From the NCBI GenBank assembly GCA_013824715.1, contig PNOH01000010.1, forward strand, positions 42,339 to 106,338: DNA of 64,000 nt, written 5' to 3'. The DNA comes from Odoribacter sp. GTDB taxonomy: Bacteria; Bacteroidota; Bacteroidia; Bacteroidales; Prolixibacteraceae. Below are positions 27,057 through 35,697 of the stretch, piece after piece. Under the pieces are notes generated by a model, which made no database searches, was not told where the DNA came from, and saw only the letters and a program-made list of their open reading frames with translations. A program made the translations under genes and the position numbers. How positions within the stretch are numbered: position 1 is the first letter of the stretch; every line of letters begins with the position of its first letter.

Positions 27057-29750
27057 TCACTCCGCCAAAACACACTTCTTACTCCGTCTTTCCAGCGTTT
27101 GCCCGTAATTTTCCAATGCCTGATCCATTACTTTTGATTTTTCGTCGTGGCAGGTGAGACAGGCGCCAACTTCCAGAATCCGCTTTTGTTCGGCAACAGA
27201 GAATGGCCGGAGCCAGCTACGGGTTGAATTTGGAGTTTGTGCTTCTTTCAGGAATCCGGTCCAGGCGTCTTCGGGCAGATTATCGTTTTGATTCAGGGCA
27301 AACCGAGGCTCAAAAGTCCAGTTCCCAATATTTCCGGCATTACGGTAAATCAGTTCTCCGCGTCCAAAGCCCATCGCAAGCGGATCGTTGTGGCAAGACT
27401 TACAACTGCGGCCTTGGCGCTGGGTAGTGTGCCCCGATGTGGGTGCATACAACCGATGAAAACTCTTCCCTTTTCCCTTTTCAAATGACTCTTTATCAAT
27501 ACTCATCACCATTCCGGGCATGGCAGTCACCACCTGATTGGTGGATGAGTTGACACCTAAAACAGGCGGTTCGGCAAAGCTATTTCCGGCAAATTCAACC
27601 CAGGTACTTTTGGTGGTCTTTCCGGTCAGCAAATCGAATCCTGAAGTTTCTTTCTCGAACGAATTATGGCAGCCAATGCACTGCGGCGCCCAGGCCGTGT
27701 GGCAAGCTTCGCAACTCAGTCGGCCATGACCTTTTCCCTTGGTGCAAACTGAAGCTGCAGGTTTCGATTCATGAGCTTTTCCGGTCAGTTTATCCGTCAG
27801 GAAAATCCGGTCCAACTGATCAACCTGAGTATTCAACAACGGAGCTTGTCCCTTTTCTGTGACTACAATCCTGTTGGTTTTGTCATATTTTCGCAATCCG
27901 GCTATCATTTGCGATTCGAAATCCGTCAATTCAGCAATCAACAACGACTTTGGTTTTCCGGTAGTGTGACAGTCGGTACATTTCAAATTTACTGCATCTT
28001 CCTTGTGGATTGGATGGTTTTTGTCGCCCATAATTTCGTATGATCCATGGCAGTCAATACAGGCCATTCCTTTTTGATGATGAATGTCTGCCTGGACAAA
28101 TTCGAGGACACGCCCATCAGGCAAAATCCTTGTCGGGGTTGAAGGGTTTTCTGTTGTTCCCACTCCTCTTTCGTTCCAGCCTTCGTAACTGAGCGAAATA
28201 CGGCCCGAACGGCTGTGGCAACTCAAACATCGGTCGTTCGTAACCTGAATGTCGATGGTCGGATGAATTTCTTCTGCTGCAACCGATGTTTTCGACTGCA
28301 TCCGTTTCATGCTTTCGGTGGCCTGGTCAGTATAGTGTAAATGACAGGCATTGCAACCGCCTCCGCGTTCAAGCCATCCGGCATTACCGGTCTTGGTTTT
28401 TTCCATACCCAGGTGACAGCCGGCGCAAAGGTTTCGCAAATGGGTGTCAGCCGCCGAATTGCCAAGGTTTTTGATGTGGAAAGTTTCGTTTAGTGAAGCA
28501 GTTTCGCCAAACACGAATTTATCGACAGCAATAATTCCGCTTTGGGTGGTCATCAACGAATTCAGCATTCTTTCGGTTATTTCCTGATGGCAGTTCTGCG
28601 TTCCACAGGTTTGCCCGACATTCGAAAAATCACCGGGAACCAAAACCATTTTTTTATGTGCCTGTTCTTTATCCGAAGAAAAAGGATCGCCTTTGTGGCA
28701 GGCAAAACAACCAATAATTGCAGGATTGTGTGATTCAGTTAAACCAGTCATCGAACTATGGCAAACCAAACATCCTTCAGTCTTTTGGTTTTCAGGAATG
28801 AATTTGGCAGACTTAGATTCGAACAGTTTTACCGGGTCGAAGATTAAATGTTGCTCTCCTGATTGTCTGAAATCATTCCAGTTCTGCCATTTCCAGTTTT
28901 CGCCTCGAAAAATCAGGACAAAAAGAGTCGTACACAAATATAGAATCCCTCCTGCTAAGAGTAAATATTTGATCATGTTTCGGTTTCTTTTCTTCAGAAG
29001 TGGCAGAAGAAAAAATGCGAAAAGCACGGTCCCAAAAAGCAATACAACGAATCCGGGATGACTTGTCAAATGAAGTATTTCCTGAATACCCACAAAAAAC
29101 CAGGGGCCTTTAATCTGACTGCTGTCCTCCTGACCAAGTGGAGCCCTAAATATCAGGCTGATAAATAACAGAATCGTCATTAGGATTACAAATGTTTTTA
29201 ACCGTGGCCAAACCGTATGAACATGTTCGTAAATTCCTACGAACAAGATTATTGTGCCTGCTGCAACATGTTGAATATAAACTATCTGCCAATTTTCGTC
29301 TGTTCCGGTAAACGCTGCCTTCAGCATTTTCCCAATGAAAGGGATTGACTCAATCAAAGAAGCAACAATCCGTCGTGCCTGAATTCCTCCCGCATCGCCT
29401 TTCAGTATAAATCCTGAAATCATTTCGTAAGCCAGCGAAACAATTACAAAGCATAGAATCACCCAAGTCCGTATATTCCTGATGTTTGTTTCGGTCGATT
29501 TTTTCAGGTGATCGTATATATGCAATATGCTGAAAATGAAGAATAACTGAGCGCTCCAGTAATGAAAATTCCGAACCAGCGATCCGGCAGGGTTAAACAA
29601 CAGCATTTCGGCAACAGACTGATGCGCCCGGGTAAAATCGTATGGAATGGCTAACAAAATACCGCTGACAGCACAGATCAGCAGCGACGAGCTTGCTATC
29701 CAGCCGGCAGTGTCAAATTGCAGGAACTTTTTAAGTTTTTTCAGGTGCAT
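27057..29750 (-). CDS. Cytochrome b fused to a dodecahaem cytochrome c domain
   Basis: 897 residues. Residues 1-280 form a cytochrome b core: His63/His77 (H-x13-H) and His161/His176 (H-x14-H) are in place to bind two b haems, and KGPWFFVGIQEILH resembles the PEWY region of cytochrome b. After helices to about 290 come eleven CxxCH motifs plus one CxxxxCH (CGTQNCH), from CLVCH to CLTCH. The c part is periplasmic. With the Rieske gene upstream this is a bc-type quinol oxidoreductase with its cytochrome c fused on, giving about 14 haems per chain. It is part of the sulfur locus by position. Its 3' end is duplicated at 25758. Confidence 0.88.
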   Translation of the reverse strand: MHLKKLKKFLQFDTAGWIASSSLLICAVSGILLAIPYDFTRAHQSVAEMLLFNPAGSLVRNFHYWSAQLFFIFSILHIYDHLKKSTETNIRNIRTWVILCFVIVSLAYEMISGFILKGDAGGIQARRIVASLIESIPFIGKMLKAAFTGTDENWQIVYIQHVAAGTIILFVGIYEHVHTVWPRLKTFVILMTILLFISLIFRAPLGQEDSSQIKGPWFFVGIQEILHLTSHPGFVVLLFGTVLFAFFLLPLLKKRNRNMIKYLLLAGGILYLCTTLFVLIFRGENWKWQNWNDFRQSGEQHLIFDPVKLFESKSAKFIPENQKTEGCLVCHSSMTGLTESHNPAIIGCFACHKGDPFSSDKEQAHKKMVLVPGDFSNVGQTCGTQNCHQEITERMLNSLMTTQSGIIAVDKFVFGETASLNETFHIKNLGNSAADTHLRNLCAGCHLGMEKTKTGNAGWLERGGGCNACHLHYTDQATESMKRMQSKTSVAAEEIHPTIDIQVTNDRCLSCHSRSGRISLSYEGWNERGVGTTENPSTPTRILPDGRVLEFVQADIHHQKGMACIDCHGSYEIMGDKNHPIHKEDAVNLKCTDCHTTGKPKSLLIAELTDFESQMIAGLRKYDKTNRIVVTEKGQAPLLNTQVDQLDRIFLTDKLTGKAHESKPAASVCTKGKGHGRLSCEACHTAWAPQCIGCHNSFEKETSGFDLLTGKTTKSTWVEFAGNSFAEPPVLGVNSSTNQVVTAMPGMVMSIDKESFEKGKGKSFHRLYAPTSGHTTQRQGRSCKSCHNDPLAMGFGRGELIYRNAGNIGNWTFEPRFALNQNDNLPEDAWTGFLKEAQTPNSTRSWLRPFSVAEQKRILEVGACLTCHDEKSKVMDQALENYGQTLERRSKKCVLAE

Positions 29751-29822
29751 AGGGATAACTATTCTTATTTTTTGTTTATTTCACAGGGTTCCATTTCATT
29801 CCACCCAGTGCTATTACAAAAC

Positions 29823-29894
29823 GGCCTTTCAGGCCTTAAAAGGGGCAAAGCCCCGACATGTGACAGCATAGGACGCAGCGAAACGGAGTCCTAT
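29823..29894. repeat. Three tandem hairpins between Rieske and cytochrome genes
   Basis: GGCCTTTCAGGCC (29823-29835), GGGGCAAAGCCCC (29842-29854) and ATAGGAC paired with GTCCTAT (29868-29894). The third overlaps the Rieske stop codon. Its loop has CGCAGCGAAAC, resembling the loop of the R2 hairpin read on the other strand (GCGCTGGCGGAAAC). It may lower or process the downstream part of the operon. Confidence 0.75.
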
Positions 29895-30325
29895 GATTGC
29901 GATAATTTACCTGCAACCGGCTGCAAGCTCACCACCCATTGTCCGGTTTTCTGATCAAACCGGCATTCAAATTCCTGCAAAGGTTTGATTGCCGGTCCTT
30001 TTAACGGTTTTCCCGTTTCAGCTTCAAATTGCGAACCGTGACAACTGCACTGGAGCATACTTCCCCGGCTATTTCCTATCCGGCACCCGGCATGGGTACA
30101 GGTGGTCGAAAATGCGCGGGTAGTGTTTTCACTCCTGAAAATGTAGTACTTTCCAAAATAGCTGATGCCCGGTTGAATATCCTTGCCATGCCTGAATTCA
30201 AGCCTGTTTTCCTTTTCGATTTGAAAGTTGGACATCCGGGACCAAATCCAGGCTGCAAAAATGAGGAAAAGACCGGCCAGGGCCTGAAAGAATTCTTTTC
30301 GCGATATTGGCTTTCGTTTATTCAT
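29891..30325 (-). CDS. Rieske [2Fe-2S] protein of a bc-type complex
   Basis: 144 residues with an N-terminal membrane anchor (SRKEFFQALAGLFLIFAAWIW). Cluster ligands are complete: Cys76-Thr-His78 in CTHAGC and Cys93/His96 in CSCHGS, with Cys81 and Cys95 free to form the disulfide of high-potential Rieske proteins. It is the first gene of the operon, 140 bp before the cytochrome b/c fusion. A transmembrane quinol:acceptor role is inferred. Divergent from the molybdoenzyme operon across 303 bp. Confidence 0.9.
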   Translation of the reverse strand: MNKRKPISRKEFFQALAGLFLIFAAWIWSRMSNFQIEKENRLEFRHGKDIQPGISYFGKYYIFRSENTTRAFSTTCTHAGCRIGNSRGSMLQCSCHGSQFEAETGKPLKGPAIKPLQEFECRFDQKTGQWVVSLQPVAGKLSQS

Positions 30326-30628
30326 GAATTAATTTCTCGGGCTTCCAAATCTACGACTTTTATATCTGATCAAACCGCCTTCATTTTTGTCAAAAACTGC
30401 TTTAGATCAGTTTTTTTTATGTCGGGCATCATAAAGTAAAGTGACAATTTCAAATTTTACTTATATTTCTGATTTACTGACAATTAACTCAATATCTGCA
30501 ATTATCTATATATTTACAATAAAAGTCCTTTGCTTACCTCACCGATTACTTTACTTTTGCGGCAAAACGAGTCAGGAGCAAAAATAATACAGATTCAATT
30601 ATTCCATAAAACTCTAATTATCAAAACA
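30326..30628. promoter_or_regulatory. Divergent control region of the two sulfur/electron-transfer operons
   Basis: 303 bp without a gene. It contains palindromic TTTTTGTCAAAAA (30385-30397), an AAAAACTG...CAGTTTTT hairpin with a T run (30392-30418), and a strong plus-strand promoter (30529-30559). I found no TGATnnnnATCA box here. Confidence 0.55.
30529..30559 (+). promoter_or_regulatory. Promoter of the molybdoenzyme operon (TTTG-N19-TACTTTTG)
   Basis: TTTG at 30529-30532 and TACTTTTG at 30552-30559 are separated by 19 bp, an exact fit to the Bacteroidetes primary sigma consensus. Transcription would start near 30566, so an ATG at 30530 cannot be used and the ATG at 30629 is the right start. 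Confidence 0.75.
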
Positions 30629-32872
30629 ATGCATACGAGGAGGAATTTTATAAAAATCAGTTCGTTAGGGTTAGGGGCAACTGCAATTGCGGGTGTATCC
30701 ATGCAATGGGTTGTGGGCGCCTCTTCTTCCAAAAAACTTTCAGGAGGACTGAATTCCCCGCCGGTTTGGAAGAAGGTTCCAACCTACTGTGAAGTCTGTT
30801 TCTGGAAATGTGCCGGATGGTCCTACGTTTCAGAAGAAGGACAAATTCAGAAAATTATCGGCAATAATGATGACCCGCAATGCAATGGACGGCTTTGTCC
30901 GCGAGGTACCGGTGGCGTTGGAATGTTTACCGATCCCGACCGCCTGAAAACTCCATTGATGCGCGTAACCAAAAACGGCGAACAAACTTACCGCGAAGCA
31001 AGTTGGGACGAAGCGCTTGACTTCATCGCCAAAAAGATGAAGGAAATTGCCGAAAAGAATGGGCCGGAAAGCATGGCTTTGTTCAACCATGGCAGTTCCG
31101 GTAAATATTTCACTCAATTGCTCAACGCTTTCGGTTCAACCAATATTACCGCGCCTTCGTTTGCCCAATGCCGCGGCCCGCGCGACACAGGCTTCGAGCT
31201 CACTTTTGGCGAATCGGTAAGCAGTCCTGAAGTTACCGACATCCGCGATACACGTTGCCTGGTGCTGATCGGCTCGCATATTGGTGAGAACATGCACAAT
31301 GGCCAGGTTCAGGAAATGTCGGAAGCCATCGACAACGGAGCGACCATCATTACTGTTGATCCGCGATTATCAACAGCCGCAAGCAAATCGAAATACTGGC
31401 TGCCCATAAAACCGTCAACTGACATGGCCCTTTTACTATCGTGGATTCATGTGCTCATTTACGATGACCTATATAATAAGGAATATGTAGCCAAATATGC
31501 AGAAGGCTTCGATGAATTAAAAGAACATGTTCGAAGTTTTACCCCGGAATGGGCGTACGGAATAACCACCATAAAACCTGAACTTATCCGCAACACTGCC
31601 CGCGAAATGGCCAATGCCGCACCGGCAACAATCATTCATCCCGGGCGGCATACGACTTGGTACGGCGACGATGTTCAGCGCTCACGAGCAATAGCAATTT
31701 TAAATGCTTTGTTGGGATCATGGGGAAACCGGGGCGGTATTTTCCTGAAAGAAGGAATTAAAGTTCCCGAATTTCCGCGCCCTGAATACCCAAAACCGAA
31801 ATGGTCGTGGCAGGATACGCTAAACGGAAGGTATCCGTTGGCAAAAGAATCGATTACCAACACCATCATCGAAGCTTCTATTCCTTCAGAAAAAAAAGAA
31901 CATCAAATAAAAGGCTGGATTGTATCAGGTTCAAACCTCGTGGTTGCAATCCCAATGAAAGAGCAGTTGATGAAAGCAATGCAATCGCTCGATTTATTGG
32001 TTGTTGTTGATACCATGCCTATGGAAATAACCGGATATGCCGATGTGGTTTTACCTGAATGCACCTATCTGGAACGATACGACGATTTACGCGCAACCGC
32101 CCACAGAGAGCCCACCCTGGCTTTGAGAATGCCTGCGGTTGAACCCATGTACCAGACAAAACCTGCCTGGTGGATCGCGAAACAGATTGGCGAACGGCTG
32201 GGTTTGGGCGCTTATTTTAACTACTCTGATTTTAAGGAAGTCCTGGATTGGCAACTAAAACAATTAGGCTTGTCACTCGGAGAGATGGAGCGTATTGGCG
32301 TTAAAAAATATGCCCGCAAAACCCCTGCTTACATTGAACCGAATAATGATTTCCATTTCAAGACCGCTTCAGGAAAAATACAATTGAGCTCTAAAGAGTT
32401 GGAAGAACACGGATTTGACGCGATGCCTGTCTATACCCCGCACCCTCAACCCGAAGCAGGATTTTACCGGCTCATTTACGGTAGGGCGCCTATGCATACA
32501 TTCAGCCGCACGGCTAACAACAGGAATTTGGTTGCCTTAATGCCTGAAAATTCAGTCTGGGTAAACCCGCAGGTTGCCGAATTATGGGGACTGAAAAAGG
32601 ACCAGTATGTCTGGTTGAAGAACCAGGATGGAGTGGTTTCCAATTTCTCTGTAAAGGTGCGTGTTACAGAACGTATCCGCTGGGACTCGGTCTATATTGT
32701 GCATGGATTCGGGCACCACCATAAACCGCTAACCTACGCTTTTGGACGGGGAGTAAATGATACTGAATTAATAACCAATGTGATGACTGATCCGATCATG
32801 GGAGGAACCGGAATGCGCGGTAACTTTGTCACTTTTATTACTGAAGAACCAAAAAAGGAGGCTAAATCATGA
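30629..32872 (+). CDS. PsrA/PhsA-like molybdopterin oxidoreductase catalytic subunit, Tat-exported
   Basis: 747 residues. Leader TRRNFIKISSLGLGATAIAG is a Tat signal. A [4Fe-4S] site follows: Cys54, Cys57, Cys61 (CEVCFWKC) and Cys90 (RLCPRG). Cys181 in FAQCRGPRDTG is the likely Mo ligand. Domain order and size (about 750) match polysulfide/thiosulfate/tetrathionate reductases of the DMSO reductase family; CFWKC is typical of PsrA/PhsA. It acts in the periplasm with the next two subunits. The substrate is inferred from the sulfur genes around it and could also be arsenic- or selenium-related. ATGA overlap with the next gene. Confidence 0.88.
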   Translation: MHTRRNFIKISSLGLGATAIAGVSMQWVVGASSSKKLSGGLNSPPVWKKVPTYCEVCFWKCAGWSYVSEEGQIQKIIGNNDDPQCNGRLCPRGTGGVGMFTDPDRLKTPLMRVTKNGEQTYREASWDEALDFIAKKMKEIAEKNGPESMALFNHGSSGKYFTQLLNAFGSTNITAPSFAQCRGPRDTGFELTFGESVSSPEVTDIRDTRCLVLIGSHIGENMHNGQVQEMSEAIDNGATIITVDPRLSTAASKSKYWLPIKPSTDMALLLSWIHVLIYDDLYNKEYVAKYAEGFDELKEHVRSFTPEWAYGITTIKPELIRNTAREMANAAPATIIHPGRHTTWYGDDVQRSRAIAILNALLGSWGNRGGIFLKEGIKVPEFPRPEYPKPKWSWQDTLNGRYPLAKESITNTIIEASIPSEKKEHQIKGWIVSGSNLVVAIPMKEQLMKAMQSLDLLVVVDTMPMEITGYADVVLPECTYLERYDDLRATAHREPTLALRMPAVEPMYQTKPAWWIAKQIGERLGLGAYFNYSDFKEVLDWQLKQLGLSLGEMERIGVKKYARKTPAYIEPNNDFHFKTASGKIQLSSKELEEHGFDAMPVYTPHPQPEAGFYRLIYGRAPMHTFSRTANNRNLVALMPENSVWVNPQVAELWGLKKDQYVWLKNQDGVVSNFSVKVRVTERIRWDSVYIVHGFGHHHKPLTYAFGRGVNDTELITNVMTDPIMGGTGMRGNFVTFITEEPKKEAKS

Positions 32873-33402
32873 GATATGCTATGGCAATTGATACACGGAA
32901 ATGTGTAGGCTGCAGCGATTGTGTGGTAGCCTGCCAGACCGAAAACAATGTTCCGGTAGGTTTCTGCCGCGATTGGGTAGTTGAAGTGGTTGACGGAACC
33001 TATCCGAATGTAAGCATCGAACTTCGCACTGAACGATGCAATCAATGCGACAACTCGCCGTGCGTTCGTTGCTGTCCAACCGGCGCCAGTCATTTCGCCG
33101 ATGGCGGAATCGTGTTGGTAGAGCATAACAAATGCATTGGCTGCGGGGCTTGCATTCAGTCATGTCCGTACGATGCCCGTTATTCGCATCCTGACGGCTA
33201 TGTTGACAAATGTACTTTCTGCATTCACCGCGTTCGCGAAGGATTAAATCCGGCCTGTGTGAGTGTTTGCCCAACCAGTTGCATGCACTTTGGCGATCTC
33301 GACGATCCGAATTCGAATATCGTAAATGTGCTTAAGAACCGTAAATTCAAATCGCTGGCTCCCGAAGCAGGAACCAAACCACAGATATTTTACCTCGATT
33401 AA
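32869..33402 (+). CDS. Four-cluster ferredoxin subunit (PsrB/PhsB-like)
   Basis: 177 residues with 16 cluster cysteines in four groups: CVGCSDCVVAC, CNQCDNSPCVRCC, CIGCGACIQSC and CTFCIHRVREGLNPACVSVC. This is the standard DmsB/PsrB pattern with four [4Fe-4S] clusters that wires the catalytic subunit to the membrane subunit. No signal peptide, so it is co-exported with the Tat substrate. Start codon overlaps the previous stop. Confidence 0.93.
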   Translation: MRYAMAIDTRKCVGCSDCVVACQTENNVPVGFCRDWVVEVVDGTYPNVSIELRTERCNQCDNSPCVRCCPTGASHFADGGIVLVEHNKCIGCGACIQSCPYDARYSHPDGYVDKCTFCIHRVREGLNPACVSVCPTSCMHFGDLDDPNSNIVNVLKNRKFKSLAPEAGTKPQIFYLD

Positions 33403-33421
33403 ACCATAGAATATAAACCAT

Positions 33422-34363
33422 ATGAAAGAAGAATTATTTGTAAGCGGACGAAACATCCCGAATATAGACCCCTATCTGAATATCTGGCACTGGCAGATTC
33501 CCAGTTATCTTTTTCTGGGCGGTTTGGCAGCAGGAATTCTCTTTTTTGCCAGTTTCTTTACCATTATGGGCAAGGAACACAAGATGGAAGCTACGGTAAA
33601 AAAAGCGCCGTTGATCGTTCCGTTTGTACTTGTGCTTGGTTTGTTCTTCCTTTTTCTGGACCTTAAACACAAACTCTATTTCTGGCAACTTTATACCACC
33701 ATCCGTCTTGAATCTCCAATGGGATGGGGCTCATGGGTATTAATGATTATAACTCCGATATCAATTCTTTGGTCGGCCAGTTACGTAAAGGAGGTTTTCC
33801 CAAAGTGGGATTGGAAATTCAGGATACTGAATAATGTGGAAGCATGGCTGATCAAAAACCGAAAAATAATTGCCTGGCCAATGGCTATTTATGCAGTGAT
33901 ACTTGGTATTTATACGGGCATCTTACTTTCGGCATTCAATGCCCGTCCGTTATGGAATACCTCGATTTTGGGGCCACTTTTTCTTGTTTCCGGGATGTCG
34001 ACCGCTGCGGCAGTTATTATGCTGATGAGTAAAGACCATAAAGAGCGAAAAATAATTGGCCGGATCGATATTCTGCTTATTATCGTCGAACTGTTCTTCA
34101 TCATCCATTTATTTATGGGTTTTCTGGCCGGATCGGAAGTACAAATTAATGCGGCAAACCTCTTCCTTGGCGGAAAGTTTACCGCTCCATTTTTCGCTTT
34201 TGTAGTGATTTTAGGACTTATCTTTCCTGCTGTGCTTGAAGCTTTTGAACTGAAAGGATACAAAGTCCCGATTGTAGTTCCGGCGGTATTAATTCTTTTG
34301 GGTGGACTGATTTTCAGGTTCCTGATGGTTGAAGCCGGACAGATTACACGTTATTTATATTGA
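33422..34363 (+). CDS. NrfD/PsrC-type quinone-binding membrane subunit
   Basis: 313 residues, about eight hydrophobic helices, beginning EELFVSGRNIPNIDPYLNIWHWQIPSYLFLGG when read across its charged N-terminus; the WHWQIPSYLFLGGLAAG region is the family hallmark near the quinone site. It exchanges electrons with menaquinol/menaquinone. It completes a PsrABC-type complex and is followed immediately by the long heptad repeat. Confidence 0.9.
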   Translation: MKEELFVSGRNIPNIDPYLNIWHWQIPSYLFLGGLAAGILFFASFFTIMGKEHKMEATVKKAPLIVPFVLVLGLFFLFLDLKHKLYFWQLYTTIRLESPMGWGSWVLMIITPISILWSASYVKEVFPKWDWKFRILNNVEAWLIKNRKIIAWPMAIYAVILGIYTGILLSAFNARPLWNTSILGPLFLVSGMSTAAAVIMLMSKDHKERKIIGRIDILLIIVELFFIIHLFMGFLAGSEVQINAANLFLGGKFTAPFFAFVVILGLIFPAVLEAFELKGYKVPIVVPAVLILLGGLIFRFLMVEAGQITRYLY

Positions 34364-34520
34364 TGCGGGTTGCGGGATGCGGGTTGCGGGATGCGGGTTG
34401 CGTGTTGCGGGATGCGGGATACGGGATACGGGTTGCGGGTTACGGGTTGCGGGTTCCAGGTTCCAAATTCCAGGTTACGGGTTTCACGCAACCCGTATCC
34501 CGCAACACGCAACCCGAAAC
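34364..34520 (+). repeat. Long heptad repeat with inverted arm
   Basis: About seventeen in-phase 7-bp units (TGCGGGT, TGCGGGA, TACGGGA, TACGGGT and decayed TTCCAGGT-type) start at the NrfD stop, followed by an inverted arm (CACGCAACCCGTATCCCGCA and onward to 34520). The arm matches the left side exactly over 20 bases plus a second block, so a stem of some 30 bp is possible. It sits inside the sulfur operon, between the NrfD-like and YeeE/YedE genes. Confidence 0.85.
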
Positions 34521-34546
34521 AATTTCAAACTATTAAATATACTAAC

Positions 34547-35074
34547 ATGAAGACCATAAAAAAAGACGGATCGTTCTACCTCAACCCTTATTTGGGCGGG
34601 GTGATACTGGGGACAGTCCTTTTGCTTTCGTTTTACATTTCGGGCCGCGGCCTCGGCGCCAGCGGAGCTGTAAAGAATACAGTTGCCGCAACTGTAAATG
34701 ATATTGCACCACAACATGTTCAGCAATCGGCCTATTACAGCCAGTTTGCCGGCGTTGACAAAAAACCCCTAAGCAACTGGCTTATCTATGAAGTACTTGG
34801 AGTTTTGGCAGGAGCTTTTATTTCAGGAATTATTTTTAACCGGCTAAAACTAAAAGTGGAACATTCGCCCAAAATAACATCTCGTCGCCGGCTTCTGTTT
34901 ACTTTGGCAGGTGGCCTCATTTTTGGATTTGGCGCGCAGCTTGCCCGCGGATGCACCAGTGGGGCGGCTTTAAGTGGGATGGCTGTTTTATCGCTTGGCG
35001 GATACATTACCATGGTTGCGATTTTCGGAACAGCCTTCGTGGTAGCATGGGTTCTTCGCAAAAACTGGATTTAA
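34547..35074 (+). CDS. YeeE/YedE family sulfur-compound channel, first copy
   Basis: 175 residues from the ATG at 34547; the longer frame upstream only translates the heptad repeat. Hydrophobic segments at about 13-30, 78-95, 110-130 and 135-165. The family motif with the essential cysteine is present: ARGCTSGAALSG. YeeE/TsuA carries thiosulfate through Cys relays into the cytoplasm. This half-size copy is followed by a second one, a PmpA/PmpB-like pair. Confidence 0.88.
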   Translation: MKTIKKDGSFYLNPYLGGVILGTVLLLSFYISGRGLGASGAVKNTVAATVNDIAPQHVQQSAYYSQFAGVDKKPLSNWLIYEVLGVLAGAFISGIIFNRLKLKVEHSPKITSRRRLLFTLAGGLIFGFGAQLARGCTSGAALSGMAVLSLGGYITMVAIFGTAFVVAWVLRKNWI

Positions 35075-35092
35075 ACATTTAAGCTAAAAATT

Positions 35093-35686
35093 ATGATCGG
35101 ACCAATCATTTCATCAGGAATAGTCTCACCGGCATGGGACAATGTATTTGCCGTAATCCTGGGCATGGGTTTTGGCTTCGCGCTCGAATCTTCGGGTTTT
35201 TCTTCATCGCGCAAGATTATCGGTACCTTTTTCGGTTACGATTTCGTGGTGCTTAAAGTATTCTTTACCGCTGCAATTGTTGCTTCATTGGGTTTGCTAT
35301 ACCTCAATTACCTTGGACTTGTAGATTTCAGTCAGTTATACATCCAGCCAACTTTTCTGACTTCAGCCATCGTTGGCGGAATTATCATGGGTATTGGATT
35401 TTCAATGGGTGGTTTTTGCCCCGGAACCAGCATGTGTGCTGCTGCCATCGGGAAAATAGACGGAATGGTCTTTTTGGGAGGTATGTTTATCGGAGTATTT
35501 ATTTTTTCTGAATCGTTTCCTTTACTCGAAAATATGTATTACAGTGGTTCTCAAGGTTCAAAAATGATTAATTCAGCCTTTGGGATTTCACCCGAACTGT
35601 TTTCCCTCTTTCTTGTTCTGGCCGCAGTGGGCATGTTTTTCGGGGCAGCCTGGGTTCAGAAAAAAGTTAAAAAAGTTGAATACTAA
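35093..35686 (+). CDS. YeeE/YedE family sulfur-compound channel, second copy
   Basis: 197 residues with about six hydrophobic segments; motifs GFGFALESSGFSSSRK and GFCPGTSMCAAAIGKIDG carry conserved cysteines of the family. It likely pairs with the previous protein to form one pseudo-symmetric channel for thiosulfate or another sulfane-sulfur compound. 18 bp after the first copy and 11 bp before the first tailed rhodanese-like protein. Confidence 0.88.
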   Translation: MIGPIISSGIVSPAWDNVFAVILGMGFGFALESSGFSSSRKIIGTFFGYDFVVLKVFFTAAIVASLGLLYLNYLGLVDFSQLYIQPTFLTSAIVGGIIMGIGFSMGGFCPGTSMCAAAIGKIDGMVFLGGMFIGVFIFSESFPLLENMYYSGSQGSKMINSAFGISPELFSLFLVLAAVGMFFGAAWVQKKVKKVEY

Positions 35687-35697
35687 CCTGTAAAACT

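Noticed and set aside
30530..30628. Longer start of the molybdoenzyme gene at 30530
   Set aside because: It would lie inside the promoter (30529-30559), and the Tat leader starts at 30629.
34364..34520. CRISPR-like array
   Set aside because: Units are 7 bp without unique spacers, and no cas gene is near.
34370..34546. In-frame N-terminal extension of the first YeeE/YedE gene (residues like RVAGCG repeated)
   Set aside because: It only translates the heptad repeat; the ATG at 34547 begins a normal family N-terminus.
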